This document shows positions 37,301 to 49,039 of a stretch of DNA of 64,000 bases, piece by piece. Source of the stretch: Rusavskia elegans. Its lineage: Eukaryota > Ascomycota > Lecanoromycetes > Teloschistales > Teloschistaceae. Made by a program: the position numbers and the translations under genes. Numbering within the stretch: the stretch's first letter is position 1; every line of letters begins with the position of its first letter. The notes under the pieces were generated by a model, which worked only from the letters and a program-made list of their open reading frames with translations, searched no databases and was not told where the DNA came from. Where the stretch lies: assembly GCA_011316305.1 (NCBI GenBank), contig SAUG01000018.1, forward strand, positions 62,001 to 126,000, given 5' to 3'.

Positions 37301-38932
37301 TTCTTGGAGCTGCTTGACATCTGCCGAATTCTTGCTGGCTGAATCGGCATACTTAAAAGTTCCACGAAGACGGCGTGCCTGGAGATCGCTGATGGTGCTA
37401 TCCTGGGCTTTAATGGTCCGATCTTGGTCGTCGGCAACCGCCTGAAGTCGCCCAATGGAGGCAGTCTGCTGCATGGCAAATCGTTCTTTGTCTGCAAGTG
37501 TATTTGCCAGAGAAACCAGTGCGGCCTCTGCCCAAGCAGCGGCATCGACCTCCTCGACGAGCGTGGTAGAGCGATTGGCCCAGATCTTGTCGCCGGCGGC
37601 GTCTTGACTTTGATCGTGGATGGCCTGAGCTGCCTGCTGCTCGATCTGAGTCCTCTGCTGAACGATAACGCCTTCCAATTCAGCAATCCGTGCGAGTAGA
37701 ACATTGACCTCGGGTCGATCGATTGTAGCGGCCGTATCGTGCTCCAATCTTCCCCTGCTTGGATAGCCAACTTGACTATCGGTCAAAACGTTGTTTGCGG
37801 GACCTGAGATGCTCAGCACGGTTGTGACTGGACTCGTTGAAGAATTGCAAGTAGCCGCGTGCTGCACGGAAAAATGGTTTGGAATAGTCAAATGTTCGTC
37901 ATCGTTGTGGGCCGGCAGGGAAGTCGCGGTGTTGGTGCGCTGATCACCATTAGTGTCGGTTGAGCTAATCGTCTGAGTGCCAGCGTTGGCAAATGACAAG
38001 GTAGCTGTTGCCTTGGAAGTATCGCGTTCGCCATTGTTGTCCGACAAGCTGTATACGGTCACAACGGGTGTTATCGACCACGCTGCCCCAGCGTTGCGCT
38101 TCAAAGAAAGACTCCCCTGCAGGTCGTCGATTTTCTGCTCGTCTTTGGCCAGAGTCGTTGGGTCATACCAAGTGATGAGGCGCTGAACCTTCCTTGGCTT
38201 CGCACGATTGTAACTCCGTTTGCTGCTTGCGCTGTAGATTATGACAAAGTCGCAGCTAAACGCTCCCCGAGTGGAAGAGCACGAAGACAAGAGGACAGTG
38301 ACAGGCCCATAATGTTGGATTCGGCCGCTCAACCAGAAAGGTGTGGCCACTCCAAGGCTATACATGGCTGGGATGGATGCCGAATCACTTCGAAACCTTG
38401 GGATTAGGGCGTTTTTGTCAGACGGAGGAAGGTGTCTGTAATGTTTATCCCCTGCCGCATAAATGCCGAAGGCTGGAAAAAAGAAACAAATTGGCACAAA
38501 ATATAAGTCCTTAGGAGGTATGAATAGACACGAGAGGAGTCCAGCTAAGGTGATCGCGAGGGCGGTTTTCACCGCCCAAGGGCTCGAAACCGACTTTAAG
38601 CCAGTATATCCTTCTTTTCTTGAAAATGGAGCGATAGAGGACAACATAGTCTCCCAAGTAACGTCGACGAGGGTGGTGTCATGGCGCGAGATGGTCTTCT
38701 TCTCACCAGGAAATCCGGATGACTTTGAATTTGCTCCTCCAAGGCGAGAGCATTCACGGCGAGACTGCTCCTTCTGCTCAGCTTTCTGCTGTCTGAGTTT
38801 CTCCTGCTCAGCTTCCCACTCCTCGATCTCCTCGAAGCCGATCAACATATGCATACAACAGTAGCGGAAGTGGACAGAGAGTTCGCAAGTTACCCGCCAG
38901 CACACCCTCATGATGCTGCAGACCTGCCCCAT
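31370..38932 (-). CDS. Giant protein: membrane segments, long coiled coil, disordered Q/P/S-rich half
   Basis: Two long minus-strand frames are one gene. Exon A (about 38932-36359) and exon B (36298-31370) join across a 60-bp intron (36358-36299: GTACGT, branch-like GGCTAACC, AATAG) in phase 0, giving about 2500 aa. Order: a charged N-terminus (EEWEAEQEKLRQQKAEQKEQ), two hydrophobic segments (about residues 115-160), a Ser/Thr-rich linker, a coiled coil of some 450 residues (heptad-like, to the intron), then 1642 residues of low-complexity Ser/Pro/Gln/Asn sequence. The last part has internal repeats (two GTLP...GEAVG blocks, two QF.P..G.FS..Q.M.GVQ blocks, two PFSG(E/K)P blocks) and an acidic/basic end with a short helix (EEHKRFAKAERKHQKLIKR). 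No family recognised. The start is uncertain: the ATG at 38932 is the longest option, and an intron may lie near 38840-38890. Possibly a scaffold at a membrane (inference). Confidence 0.7.
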
Positions 38933-39654
38933 GACGGTTGGAGATGATGTCAGACCGCTGTTGATGGGGAGAATGTAGCCGGATTGTCAGACGGACAACC
39001 CGAGTGTACAAGGAGTCTATCAGAAGTAGTATGACGGTGTTTGATTGTTGATAATTTGGGAATTCTCTGTAAAATGTATGGATCTTGAAGGTTCTGTGTG
39101 CAGTTGGTGGTACCAAACGTGTTGTGTAAAGAAAGAGAGCTTGGAAGTCAGTGGAAGTGCTCGAATACCCTAAGCAAGTTTTCTCTGTTGAATGGAAACA
39201 AATGTTGTATTGACATCAGGTGCGCAGAGAGCGTGGTTGGGAAACAATCAACACTTTCTGTGTTGAAGTGGATATTGCCCGTAGGACATCCACAGACGGC
39301 ACGGACACGAAGAATGGCACGCACGTGGCAACGGAAGGCAGTAGGATTATCATTGTCCGTTCAATGCGCTGACAGCATTACATTTGAGTGCATTGGCAAT
39401 GAGGTAAACGGGATGGTACAAAAAGAAGCACCCAGCGGCCCGCTGACACTGTGTGTTGACGACCTTCCAGGGTCTAGGAGAGAAATTGGGAACTCCGAGC
39501 TAGCCATAGAGGTAGCAATTGGGGTCCTAAGCGGTGCTTGCTTTGATGGAGTAGACAACAAGTAGCGATGGAAAAAATGGTACACCTTTGTTACCTCAGA
39601 CAACACAAACTGATAACAAAGCATACAGTACCTCTCTAATCGCCATCTGTCCCA
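38933..39654. other. Intergenic, no supported gene
   Basis: A plus-strand frame at 39098-39565 lacks motifs and is not called. The region is the 5' flank of the giant gene and the 3' flank of the secreted gene at 39655. Confidence 0.4.
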
Positions 39655-40593
39655 TCAGCTAGGTCCACAAACATACTGTTTGACAGCAGTGCCGGTCCCT
39701 TCGTCGAACTCAATGAACAAATTGTTGATCAAAGTCTCGTCGATCTCATTGCACAGAGTTGTTCTATTTGTGCAGCCACCGAAGCCTAAGGATTTTTTCG
39801 GTCAGCAAGGCCCTTTTCTCAAGCGCGGAGCAGTCAAACTTACGACCGACTACTTGCACCGCGAAAAGTGCTCTCTGTAGGAACGAGACTCCAGACTGAT
39901 TCTCCAAGACCACTGTTTGCGCAACACCAGGTAGGTACTTGGCAATAGCGGCAGCGCTGCATACTTCGTATTGCACAGCAGTGCCGTTGATACCGGTCTC
40001 ATTGAATAAAGCGGCGGGATTTATAGAACTGCAAAGCTTCGCTAGGTTCCCATCATTGCCAATCAACTCAGCATACAAGATGGCGGTTCGGAGCTCGTCC
40101 ACGAGGAGTTGTGCCTTAGCATCGATCGGTGGAGGCGGTACGGCAGTTGGAGGGCTGATTGGAAGAGTTGGCTCACTGATCGATGACGAAGAATTCACAG
40201 TGCTCGGGACACAAGAATATTGGGTTGAAGTAGTGGCTGGAGAAGTCACAGAGGCAGTGTTCGTGGGAGCCTGATATCAGTCGACATCAGTATCGGGTAG
40301 AGTAGACAAGACTGGACGACGTTGACGAGGACTGAGCGAATAACGCCCAATGACGACTGATATGATTGACATACATCAGTAGCAACATCCCCTGAGAAGG
40401 TGCTGACGACCAGGGAAGAACCCCCGCAATCCACTCCGCTCTGCAACGTTATTGTGGTCATGTATATGGTGCTAGTGCCATCGGAGGGGGGTGCAAAGAC
40501 GGGCTGCAGTGTCGTTGCCACTGTCTGATTGTGGGCATACACTGCTTGAGCTGCAAGAAGAAGAAAGAGGCGCAGGATTGGAAGGAAAGCCAT
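39655..40593 (-). CDS. Secreted cysteine-containing protein, three exons
   Basis: Exons 40593-40375, 40270-39844 and 39785-39655 give 258 aa. Introns are 104 bp (GTATGT...ATCAG) and 58 bp (GTAAGT...CTTAG), and all joins keep frame. I chose the ATG at 40593 because it starts a good signal peptide (MAFLPILRLFLLLAAQAVYA). A Ser/Thr/Pro-rich segment (about residues 75-110) precedes a compact C-terminal domain with Cys in DELRTAILYAELIG..LCSSI, YEVCSA, GGCTN, LCNEID and YVCGPS contexts: five Cys there, seven in the mature protein. At least six N-glycosylation sequons. The cysteine spacing does not fit CFEM. No family recognised; probably an extracellular or wall-attached fungal protein. Confidence 0.8.
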
Positions 40594-41856
40594 CCTGAAT
40601 TTGACCAACCAAATTTTATCTCGATGGCAAAAGTTCAGATACAAGTTTAGATGAAATTTTGAACGAAATTGAAGAGTAGCAAGCAATTTAAACTCATCTT
40701 CACTTCATGTTAAGGCCTAGGGTGACGTCCCCGTCTGATCTCCGACGCAGGACCCGAAAATACTGACGACATTTAACAAGCATAGAGGTTCCCCACATCA
40801 TGTGTCTACGTGCATTAATTGTGGACAGATAGGTGGGCTACTTAGATGGAGAGAAAGGACTCTTTGCCAACGAAGAGATCAACGAGGATGTCCGATGGAT
40901 GGAGCTTTGTTGGCTACGGGTGTATCTCCGTCGAATGGCTAGCCTGAAATGCAGTATCCACCTACCGGAATATCGGCGAGGTTTGGAAAAGCAACTGGCG
41001 GTGGGATACTACTGTATGCAGATGCTGCGTCTCGGGATGCCTGACGCCATTGCGCATTCTTATGATGGCAGACTTTTCTTGATTAGTTACTGCGGCTGGC
41101 ACCGCGCCACTGTGTGTGGCAAGGAGACAGTGGTAGGTAAGTCATTGCACGAGGATGGAAAATGACGTGATGTTGTTGAGTAGATGTTGTATTGAGAGAG
41201 GATACTCGTGGCTCACTCGGCTCAGTTGTGGTGGAAGGGCTTCTGCTGCCAGATCCAGAAGTCCGAGAGGCCAGCAAGATCACCAAAAAAGGTTTAGATT
41301 CGGGCAAACTTCGGTGCGGTAATACGCCTCAATCAACAACCGGTCTCGCCACTGATATTTCCACTGTTAACGCTTTAGCCAATAGATCATTAATCTTATT
41401 CTTGGCTTGGTCCTGGCATGTATACAACAGGTGTTATGGTTACTGTGCACCTCGGTTCGCAACCTATGCTTGTTCTGACGAGCCAGCCATGCACTCCACG
41501 GTATGACGATTGAGAGGGCGAGGCACCCGATTGATTCTGTCGGGTTTTGGTGCTTAATACATTGCTTCGGCAGCTCCAATTGCTCAACAAGCATGAAAGG
41601 CTGGAAGAGGTCGGGACCAGGACCAGTCAGGATACTGGTGATAGACCTATGACGGCTTGTCTAATTACGTTGTTCTCAACGTCGTTAACCACAATCGCAA
41701 GCGGGACTGCGCCAGAACCACCTCACAGAATATTCATCATCGCAGTTGCCCGCTATGCAGTTTAATGAATCTCAATGCGCCTCTTAGAAAATATATGCCA
41801 TCCTTCACGCTATGCTTGTGTAGAAGACAACACCAAACTCCATCCTGCGAAATCAT
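40594..41856. other. Intergenic, no supported gene
   Basis: Several short frames (for example 40833-41165) overlap without motifs, signal peptides or splice-compatible partners. Confidence 0.45.
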
Positions 41857-42580
41857 TTACAGCAACAGTAGAGCACCAATTCCAAAGCTTGCTGCCATGA
41901 CAGCGAAGGCGGCACCTCCCAAATTGGTCGAGGCGCCACTGCCAGGTATAAAAGGTTGGGGGCTTGAGCCGGGAGCAGCAGCCGAGCCAGTTGGGCGTGG
42001 GCTCGTGTAATTTGATCCACCATAGCCTCCGGTCGGAGTCGCAAATCCACCTGCGATGGAAGTCGCAGTCTCAAGAGAGGACGCCTGGGCTGAGGCATAT
42101 GTGACCAGTTCGGGGTAGTCGGCGGTGACAGAGCTGACGATCTGGGCAGCGTTCTGCGCAAGGCTCTCGACGTACTGGCCAACGGATGGTGGCAGAGCGG
42201 TGGCCCATGCAGGAGGTGGGGATCCCTGGATGATGTCAAGCAGATAACCCTCAGGATCGGCTGCGATCTCTGCTTGTGCGGTGAGTGGGATGGCCGTGGC
42301 GAGAACGCTGACAACGGAGGAGAACTCGGGTGCAGCGGTGACGGAGGCGACGTAGGAGTCTGCGATGGCGGCGAGTGATGTAGCCTGCGTCACCGAAGGT
42401 TGTCAGCCATTGTGCATCACATCAAGGCAAGTGAGTGTTGAATACCTCAGCAGGGTCTATGACCTCGGCTGGCACGACAGCCTCGATATCACTGGCTTCG
42501 ACGTTGGCGGTATCCTGCGAGTTGACCATGACTGCGCAAAGCGCAAAGGCGGCCGAGGTCCAGAATGTCTTGCTATGCAT
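41857..42580 (-). CDS. Small GPI-anchored-type secreted protein, two exons
   Basis: Exons 42580-42446 and 42384-41857 give 220 aa. The 61-bp intron has GTATTC, a GGCTGAC branch-like site and GCAG, phase 0. The ATG at 42580 (MHSKTFW) gives a signal peptide ending near VNSQ; an in-frame ATG 24 bp upstream would bury it. The mature protein is Ala/Ser/Pro-rich with a helical segment (SLAAIADSYVASVTAAPEFSS) and a PPPAWATALP turn, then a Gly/Ser/Pro linker. The C-terminus is a small-residue site plus hydrophobic tail (GAAFAVMAASFGIGALLLL), as in GPI-anchor signals. It probably sits on the plasma membrane or cell wall. Function unknown; similar Ala-rich fungal proteins are usually of unknown function. 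Confidence 0.8.
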
Positions 42581-44929
42581 CTTAAAGATTGGACGATTTT
42601 GCAAATGCTTTGAGGTGATGATAAAAGGATGAGCTCAACGGGTGGGTTTGCGTTGGTGAACGAAAGTGGTGGAAAGACAGAACGATGGGTCAAGAATCGA
42701 AGTGCCATTGCTCGGTATCTTAAAAGGCCACGGTGGAGCCCTGCCTGCTTCCTGTGCCTCCAGGCCCCCTGCATCACCACGGGATCTAAAAACAGCCGGC
42801 TGAAACAGGCCCGATTTTCGCCCACAGGAGCATAGCCATAGCCCCGAGGAGTGGGTACGAGATGCCCGCACACAATAATCCGGACGACAGCCGGGATAAA
42901 ATTGCGTGAGGAACCCGGGAGGATGGTTGGGGCGAAGTCACGGTGTTCAGGCGTTCCTCATGACCCATCCGTCTGCTGTGATCAGTGGTCGCCCGAGACA
43001 AGACTGACAAGGCTGAGTATCCATGCGACGCGAAGAGTGCATGTGCAAAGTTGACATATCGAGATAAAATTGGTGACAGTCCGTTGACTCGTGGTCCGCA
43101 AGGTTGGATGGATAGAATTGCGGGAGTGGCAAAATGGGTGAAGGGGTCTTCCTTTCGTAATTTCGTCCGACGGCTTTGCCAAGACCGACCTTATAAGCGC
43201 TGACGATTGCAGCCGCGTACGCTGGGCTTGGCGCCCGAGCCACGTGCATCTGGATGGAACGAAGTCTCTTGTCAACTGCTGACCAGCAGTATCATCCTTG
43301 TGCCATGCTGCCGGCATGTTGCTCATATGTAGAGTCGAGCATACCTTAGTGGTAGCAATACGTGACGACGTTCCTTTCGCTGCGAAGTTTTTCATTGTAT
43401 AAGCCCTCCTGTGGGAGCAATGGCAATACGCCAGTCTTCTTTGCCTCAAATCGACCACTGCCGTAAGCTTACCAAACCTGCTGCTTACGGTGTTACCCAT
43501 CCGCTACAATGGTATCTTCTGTATGCATCTACTCGGTGTAACGACGCAGCTGCTCGAACACTTGAGCTTACGACACCCGTGAGTTCAATCCAAGACCGTC
43601 TGACAATGGCAGAATCTGCCTCTCATCCTCATTCGCCTCGCGAATGCTGTGATACTCAGATTCATATCATTGGCTATCATGTACTTTGTCTTCTTCATTC
43701 TCTGGCTGTTCTACACCTACTTCGCGGAAGGGTGCAGTGGCGTTGATAAGAAAAGGTCAAAGCGACATCCTACTCAACTCTAGACACAAACATGTGGTAG
43801 CAACCGAGAGAGCTCTACCAATCACGAACACCTAATCTGAGCGCTTCAGTCGTCGTCTAACGCCCATTCGCTTCTGGCTATTGTATAATTCGCGGCGCTC
43901 TCCCCTGGCTGCGGAACTATTTCCCGGCTGCGAGTCTGTCATACTGCCAAAGCGATACTTCGCCAAGATAGAGTTGTGTATCCCCATACAAATCTCCCCT
44001 TCTCTTGTACACTGTTCCCGGTCCTGTCGCGTTGGTCGAATTTGAGGTGGCCTTGTTCTTTGTTGTTTGCTGAATCCCGTCATCTTCTCTACATTGATTT
44101 GAACGACTGGTGGCTTGACTGGTCATAACTTGCTGAATGGGCGCAACAAAGATGTGTCCTACCGGGCAGGCTTCTTGATCCTCAGCCTGCCACTCATCGA
44201 GATTGATTGTCATCCGGTTGTTACATCCACACCTTGCATTGATAGAGTGGCAGGTGTTCTTGACGGGAAGGGGTGTGGCGTTCGCCTATGGCGGCGCACA
44301 GAGTCAGCAGCTATATGCGATAGGAGGCTCTTCCTTCCGGTACACCGTGTGGCTTCTGGCTATGATCCCCAGATATGGAATCCTCCGCTTAGCAGAACAT
44401 GGCATTGGCGCGGATTCGTCTTTGGCGAAGCCTCCGACTGTCAAGGCAATCCAGCCAACCTATAAAAACGGTTTCAACAGACCAAGAATCCGGGGTGTCG
44501 GTCAGCTACTGTCGAGTGGATGCGGCTAAGAAGCGAGCCTGGATCTGGCGTTGCGATATGCGCCACTAAACCGCACCCGCGTCATCCGGGTTTCGATCGC
44601 AACGACTTGTCTGGGTGCTCATCGTCGGTGCCCTGTCGGCCTTATGGATCAACCGCGGAATGTGAAGGTAGATCTCTCGCTATCTTGCGTGACTAGGCGA
44701 GGACACACCTGCATACTTAAAGCGTCAATTCCCCAACCTTGTTTCACGTCACATCTGCATCAGCTGTCCCCAGTCCACCCAGCATCCCTCTATCATTCTG
44801 CCTCATCGCCACCTTTATCGTCTCATACCTCATCGCCACCTTTACTGGCTCACCTCATCGCCACCTTTACTGGCTCACCTCATCGAAAGCACAATCCTTC
44901 CCATCACCAAGCGCCTACAAATCACAACC
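42581..44929. other. Intergenic, no supported gene except a weak membrane-like frame
   Basis: Most frames look random. A plus-strand stretch at about 43612-43783 reads as a hydrophobic segment followed by a basic tail (KKRSKRHP) but has no good upstream start. It could be the last exon of a small membrane protein. Confidence 0.35.
44801..44887 (+). repeat. 25-27 bp tandem repeat upstream of a secreted-protein gene
   Basis: Three units of CCTCATCGCCACCTTTA followed by CTGGCTCA (or TCGTCTCATA in the first unit), plus the start of a fourth (CCTCATCG), begin at 44801, 44828, 44853 and 44878. They lie just upstream of the ATG at 44930, in the promoter or 5' untranslated region. Confidence 0.85.
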
Positions 44930-45505
44930 ATGCTTTTCGCCTTCTACCTCATCGCCTCACTTTTTAGCACATCCGCGAAAGCGCAAGGAGCAAGCAGTTG
45001 CTCTCTCGCCTCTTTCGATCGGTGCGGTCCCGCAAACCAAGTCCCAGGCACTCCATCAACCTGCAACGCCACCGTCACACCGGGTCCGCCTGCGGTCTAC
45101 AAAGTCAACTGCGTCCGATACGATCAGATCCAGGCTACACTCAATGCGGATAACTGCCTACTCGCAGCGACCGACATCTGCAACAAGCTCGCTGCCCCGC
45201 AAGTCCAGAAGGATCAATGGGTCTGGTCCAACCCGGCATTCCTAAGCTGTGCCCTCGGCTTCTGGCTACCATCAGGGCCCAATGGCACGGACGCCGCGTT
45301 TCCCCCTGATTTCAACCGCTGCATGACTGGGATCTTCCAGCCGATGACAAAGACATGTACCAATCAATTTGCATCTTGGCAGAACGCTGGCTCCGTCAAC
45401 CTCAAAGTCTTGCCCAGCTCAACGACAACGGGAGAAGCGGTTAATGCACTGTATCCGTCATATGTTATTGCGCCGCAGCAACTGACTACGTATGCCAGGA
45501 CTTGA
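44930..45505 (+). CDS. Small secreted cysteine-rich protein
   Basis: A single 191-aa frame from ATG 44930. Signal peptide MLFAFYLIASLFSTSAKAQ. The mature protein is about 172 aa with nine Cys (SSC, DRC, TPSTC, VNC, ADNC, TDIC, LSC, NRC, KTC contexts) and two N-glycosylation sequons (CNAT, PNGT). No hydrophobic C-terminus, so probably freely secreted. Size, cysteine content and isolation fit the loose class of small secreted fungal proteins that includes effectors, but nothing here shows a host-directed role. A tandem repeat sits directly upstream. I do not recognise a named family. Confidence 0.8.
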   Translation: MLFAFYLIASLFSTSAKAQGASSCSLASFDRCGPANQVPGTPSTCNATVTPGPPAVYKVNCVRYDQIQATLNADNCLLAATDICNKLAAPQVQKDQWVWSNPAFLSCALGFWLPSGPNGTDAAFPPDFNRCMTGIFQPMTKTCTNQFASWQNAGSVNLKVLPSSTTTGEAVNALYPSYVIAPQQLTTYART

Positions 45506-47384
45506 TGTCCCCACCAACCCTGTCTCACAGTCGTTAGCGGCCGCTGAAACACTGCACAGGTCTCCGTATACCCAATACGCCTATGGATATGCAGGACCTT
45601 CACCAGGAGGCTCCGCTCGTCTGACTGGGCGTTCTTCTGAGGGAGTTCCATTCGAGTCGTTCCACAAGATTAGACGTCGATTCTAAGGATAATATATGAG
45701 AAATTACTTTGCTGTCCTGTATATTCTGCGACGGCGCTCACAATACTATAGATGGGCTGGCCGTACCCCAGAGTATCCCATATAGAACGGAGGAAATCTT
45801 TTTCAATACGAATACAATGATATTTTACTGCATCTCTTGACTGTCCTGACTTGCTTTACGTCAACCCCCCACTGGTCTGCACTGCACAACCAATGATACG
45901 TTACCCGAAACAAGCCTCCAAAGGAAAGAAGAGAGCAATAGCATTTTGAGTGCCTGTTAACTGTCACCAGTTACGACGAGTCCAACTGTGAAAATGACCA
46001 CAGAAGGTCCAGCATTCTCGTGAATGCTATCCCGAATCGAGCCCCCGTTAGCGCACCAAAACCTCGAGTCCGACGCCCGCCATCTCATCGTCATGACTAT
46101 CAATACGCTCAGCACAAGGCTGGCTGGAAACAAGCCATGCCAATCATAAGTAGCTTTGTCCATCCCCAATGACCAGATCATTCCTTGACATGAACCACCA
46201 CCAGCTCAAGATGGTGCCCATGTTGAGATAGGGCAGTACGGCGTTGAGCACGAACTCGGGCTTTTTTTCGCGGATTCAACACATGTAGTGAGTTGCGGCG
46301 AAGGGTTGATAGACGACGTCATTGACGATTCCATACGATTCAAATCGTGACAATTGGATAATGTCCCTATCTTCGACGCTGGTATGAGCTGCAAGTCAAG
46401 TGTGACCCTAGCATGCCTGCTTTTGAGTGTGAACGATGTCCACAGACGTCGTCAGCGAGGAACTTCGTATTCGTAAATAATGACGGCCAAAAGTGGCGAT
46501 GCTTGGCGTTGGAACGTCGAAAGGCCAACCGGACTTCATGTCCTTCCTCTGAATGCGCCTACAACATACAGATACTCGTGTTGAGTCTTCGCGAGACGTT
46601 TTTTGCAGCGATATCCTCAGGTTTCATAGCTGCATTCAGGTACCGCCCTACGCTCCGACCGAGCTTACGTATTTCGCCATGACGCCAAAACAAAAGACGG
46701 AGTGAGGTGTACCAATCGCCCCCTCTAATCCCGGATCGTTCAAAGGATACAATAAAAGGTAACCCGATCGTAGACTACTACTTCTTTTCCCCAAAAAGAG
46801 TTCCGCTTCTTTCCCTGACGTGTGTATTTAGTACATCGACCCTTTGTCTCCAATACACATCCTATATCCTCTCGGTATTCAGCCACCCTGGCGTAGTACC
46901 TGGGGTGGAGCGATGGCCAGCACTTCCTGAACAGTGGTAAGTACATTTCGACTGAGCTGAGCCGTGCATCAAATCGGCTGTGGACAGTCTATCCTGATTG
47001 TGGCTGCGCCTTGGTTGTTTGAACAAGCGCCCACATCTTGCCGCTTGGATCGAAACAGGCAGAAGCCGTGGCCGCCCTTGTATCCCTTATTTTTCCGGTA
47101 GGGTGGGGACCACTTAGCTGCACCAAATACTCTGAGCTTCAGAGGTACAGGGGCTATAGGAGGCACAGTAGATGTTCTCCGCCCAGTTGTTACTCCAGAC
47201 TCGAACGATGCAGGTAGAGATCTGACAAGGAACGCAGCCTTCGCCCACACCAAACTATTGCTTAGAGCGTACGACGGAGTTGACATTGGATAGCATGGAG
47301 TTACTGTGTTATAGTCCATGGATGTCCTGCAATGATTCGATCTCATCCCCCAAGATCTCTCGTCCGCTAAGGCCTCGAAATGGG
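45506..47384. other. Intergenic, no supported gene
   Basis: Many short frames on both strands, none with motifs or a believable start and stop context. Confidence 0.45.
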
Positions 47385-48188
47385 TTAACCACACAACCAA
47401 TGAACGTCGCTGTTGCGCCTTTGCAAGTCAAGTATGAAGTCAACGGCGTCGCCCAAATTGATGCGACGCACATGAGCGTTTCCATCGACCTCTTCAGACA
47501 GCGATTCAATGGGCGCAAAGTCGATCGGACCCGTTTTCAAGTCATGAAACTCGCCTGTGCGCACTAACAGGACCGGAGTCGCGGCCACGAACTCTCGATC
47601 ATCCCGTGCTCTTGTGCGGTATGAGTTTAGTGGAGGGATGGTATCGATGACGATGAAGATTGCATGGAATAGCGCTTCCAACTTGTAATTCTCATGATTC
47701 TCGTAGGGGTCTTCGGCGCGACCATCGACAGTCTGCTCACTGGATCTGTCATCGGCAGGATGGAGAGTGACTTGGCGAAGCAGGACCTGGGCACATATAC
47801 AGCGATGGGCATCCAACAACTCCGACACCGTTTTTGGGGAGTCAGGCGAGTAACAGCCGACGAACCTAGCAAAAAAATTGCCGAAGCGGCAGGGTATATC
47901 TGGTTGAAACCACCTGGCCCACAAGTATTCGGCGAGCTCCCACCGGAAAGCAATGCTGACAGTTGCGTAGATGGCGCAGAGTTTGAGGCAGAACTCGTGG
48001 ACGTCCCTGAGCGGCCACCATCGTTGAAGGGTTTCTGGGTCAAGAGTGAAATGAGTATTGAATTTCCACGGTTGCAGTCTTTTGTTTTCCGACTCCCAGC
48101 GGGCCAACAAGTAGTCTCTGCTGATGCCTTCGGCTTCGAATTCTTCGAATGTCACCGTCATGCTCGCGGAATAAGGCAGAAAGGTCAA
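47385..48188 (-). CDS. Hypothetical protein, 267 aa
   Basis: Uninterrupted frame with ATG at 48188; a second in-frame ATG nine codons on (MTVTFEEFEAEG) is an alternative start. Composition is that of a folded soluble protein: Trp-rich N-terminal half (ARWESENKRLQPWKF, QRWWPLRDVHEFCLKL, ELAEYLWARWF), a middle helix region and a C-terminal alpha/beta part ending DFILDLQRRNSDVHWLCG. There is no signal peptide or membrane segment. I recognise no domain. The opposite-strand frames in this interval are shadows. Expression is unproven, but the length and amino-acid pattern make it a likely gene. Confidence 0.65.
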   Translation of the reverse strand: MTFLPYSASMTVTFEEFEAEGISRDYLLARWESENKRLQPWKFNTHFTLDPETLQRWWPLRDVHEFCLKLCAIYATVSIAFRWELAEYLWARWFQPDIPCRFGNFFARFVGCYSPDSPKTVSELLDAHRCICAQVLLRQVTLHPADDRSSEQTVDGRAEDPYENHENYKLEALFHAIFIVIDTIPPLNSYRTRARDDREFVAATPVLLVRTGEFHDLKTGPIDFAPIESLSEEVDGNAHVRRINLGDAVDFILDLQRRNSDVHWLCG

Positions 48189-49039
48189 AGCATGGATGTT
48201 GTACGATGGCTGTCACAAAGGACCAGTGAATCGCTTGTCCAGGGTTGACCCCGTCGACACGCTATTGGACTGGGAGCTATCAGCTAAGGTACCTGGCTTG
48301 CTGGGTACCGCCACACGCCAAAGGTTCCGGGTTGGGCTTGTTTCAGACCGCCAATTTATGGACCAAACAAAGATCCAGATCCAAGGAATGGATGCCAATT
48401 CGTCCAAGTCAACCGGACTGTCAAAGAAATCATCTCTAATCTCTGCGCCTCTGCTTACTGTGCGGCCATACACCCATGACTGTGCCAGATTGAGCCGCAC
48501 GTGAAAAGAGGCGGGCTCCTAGCATGCGGTACGGACGTCTTAGATCCAGTCATTACGAACGACACCATTGGGAGACACAATATTGAGCGCTTGCTCGCAA
48601 CGCTTAATCATACACCAACAACTACGTACGTCGTTGCGACGGTTAGGAGTCCCTGTCATTGAAGACGTGGCAATAGGTAGCCCAACGACTTCACGCTGAG
48701 TTCGATTTGTAATGTCGCTGTGATGGAGTCTCTAATACGATTTCAGAACACTCATGGAACGACAAGGGACCTTCATAGGTCTTACGGGTATTTACCTACA
48801 GCGTCTGAAACTCACTGCAAGCCAGGCCGATCACCTGCTCTGATGGCGCAGTTTATACGCCGTAGTCAAGATGAATACTCAAATCCTTCGCGCACCTGAG
48901 CATCTACTACTATAAAAGACCTTTCCATGCTTCATCTTTGCTTCATCATTTCGGACTCAAATCGATTACAGAGTCTCAGCTCTTTCTACTAGCATTCCTG
49001 AATCTCCTCAGCCTCTGCGTTCGACCACCTCCCACCAAC
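48189..49039. other. Intergenic with TATA box of the following gene
   Basis: Nothing coding recognised. It contains the divergent promoters of 47385-48188 (minus) and 49040-49909 (plus). Confidence 0.5.
48911..48917 (+). promoter_or_regulatory. TATA box (TATAAAA)
   Basis: A perfect TATAAAA lies 129 bp upstream of the ATG at 49040, followed by a pyrimidine-rich leader. Confidence 0.6.

Noticed and set aside
39098..39565. 155-codon plus-strand ORF
   Set aside because: No recognisable domain and atypical composition; it sits in the promoter region of the giant gene.
43612..43783. Hydrophobic plus-strand frame with basic tail
   Set aside because: It has a stop just upstream, no ATG before the hydrophobic part and no clear splice acceptor; left as a remark only.
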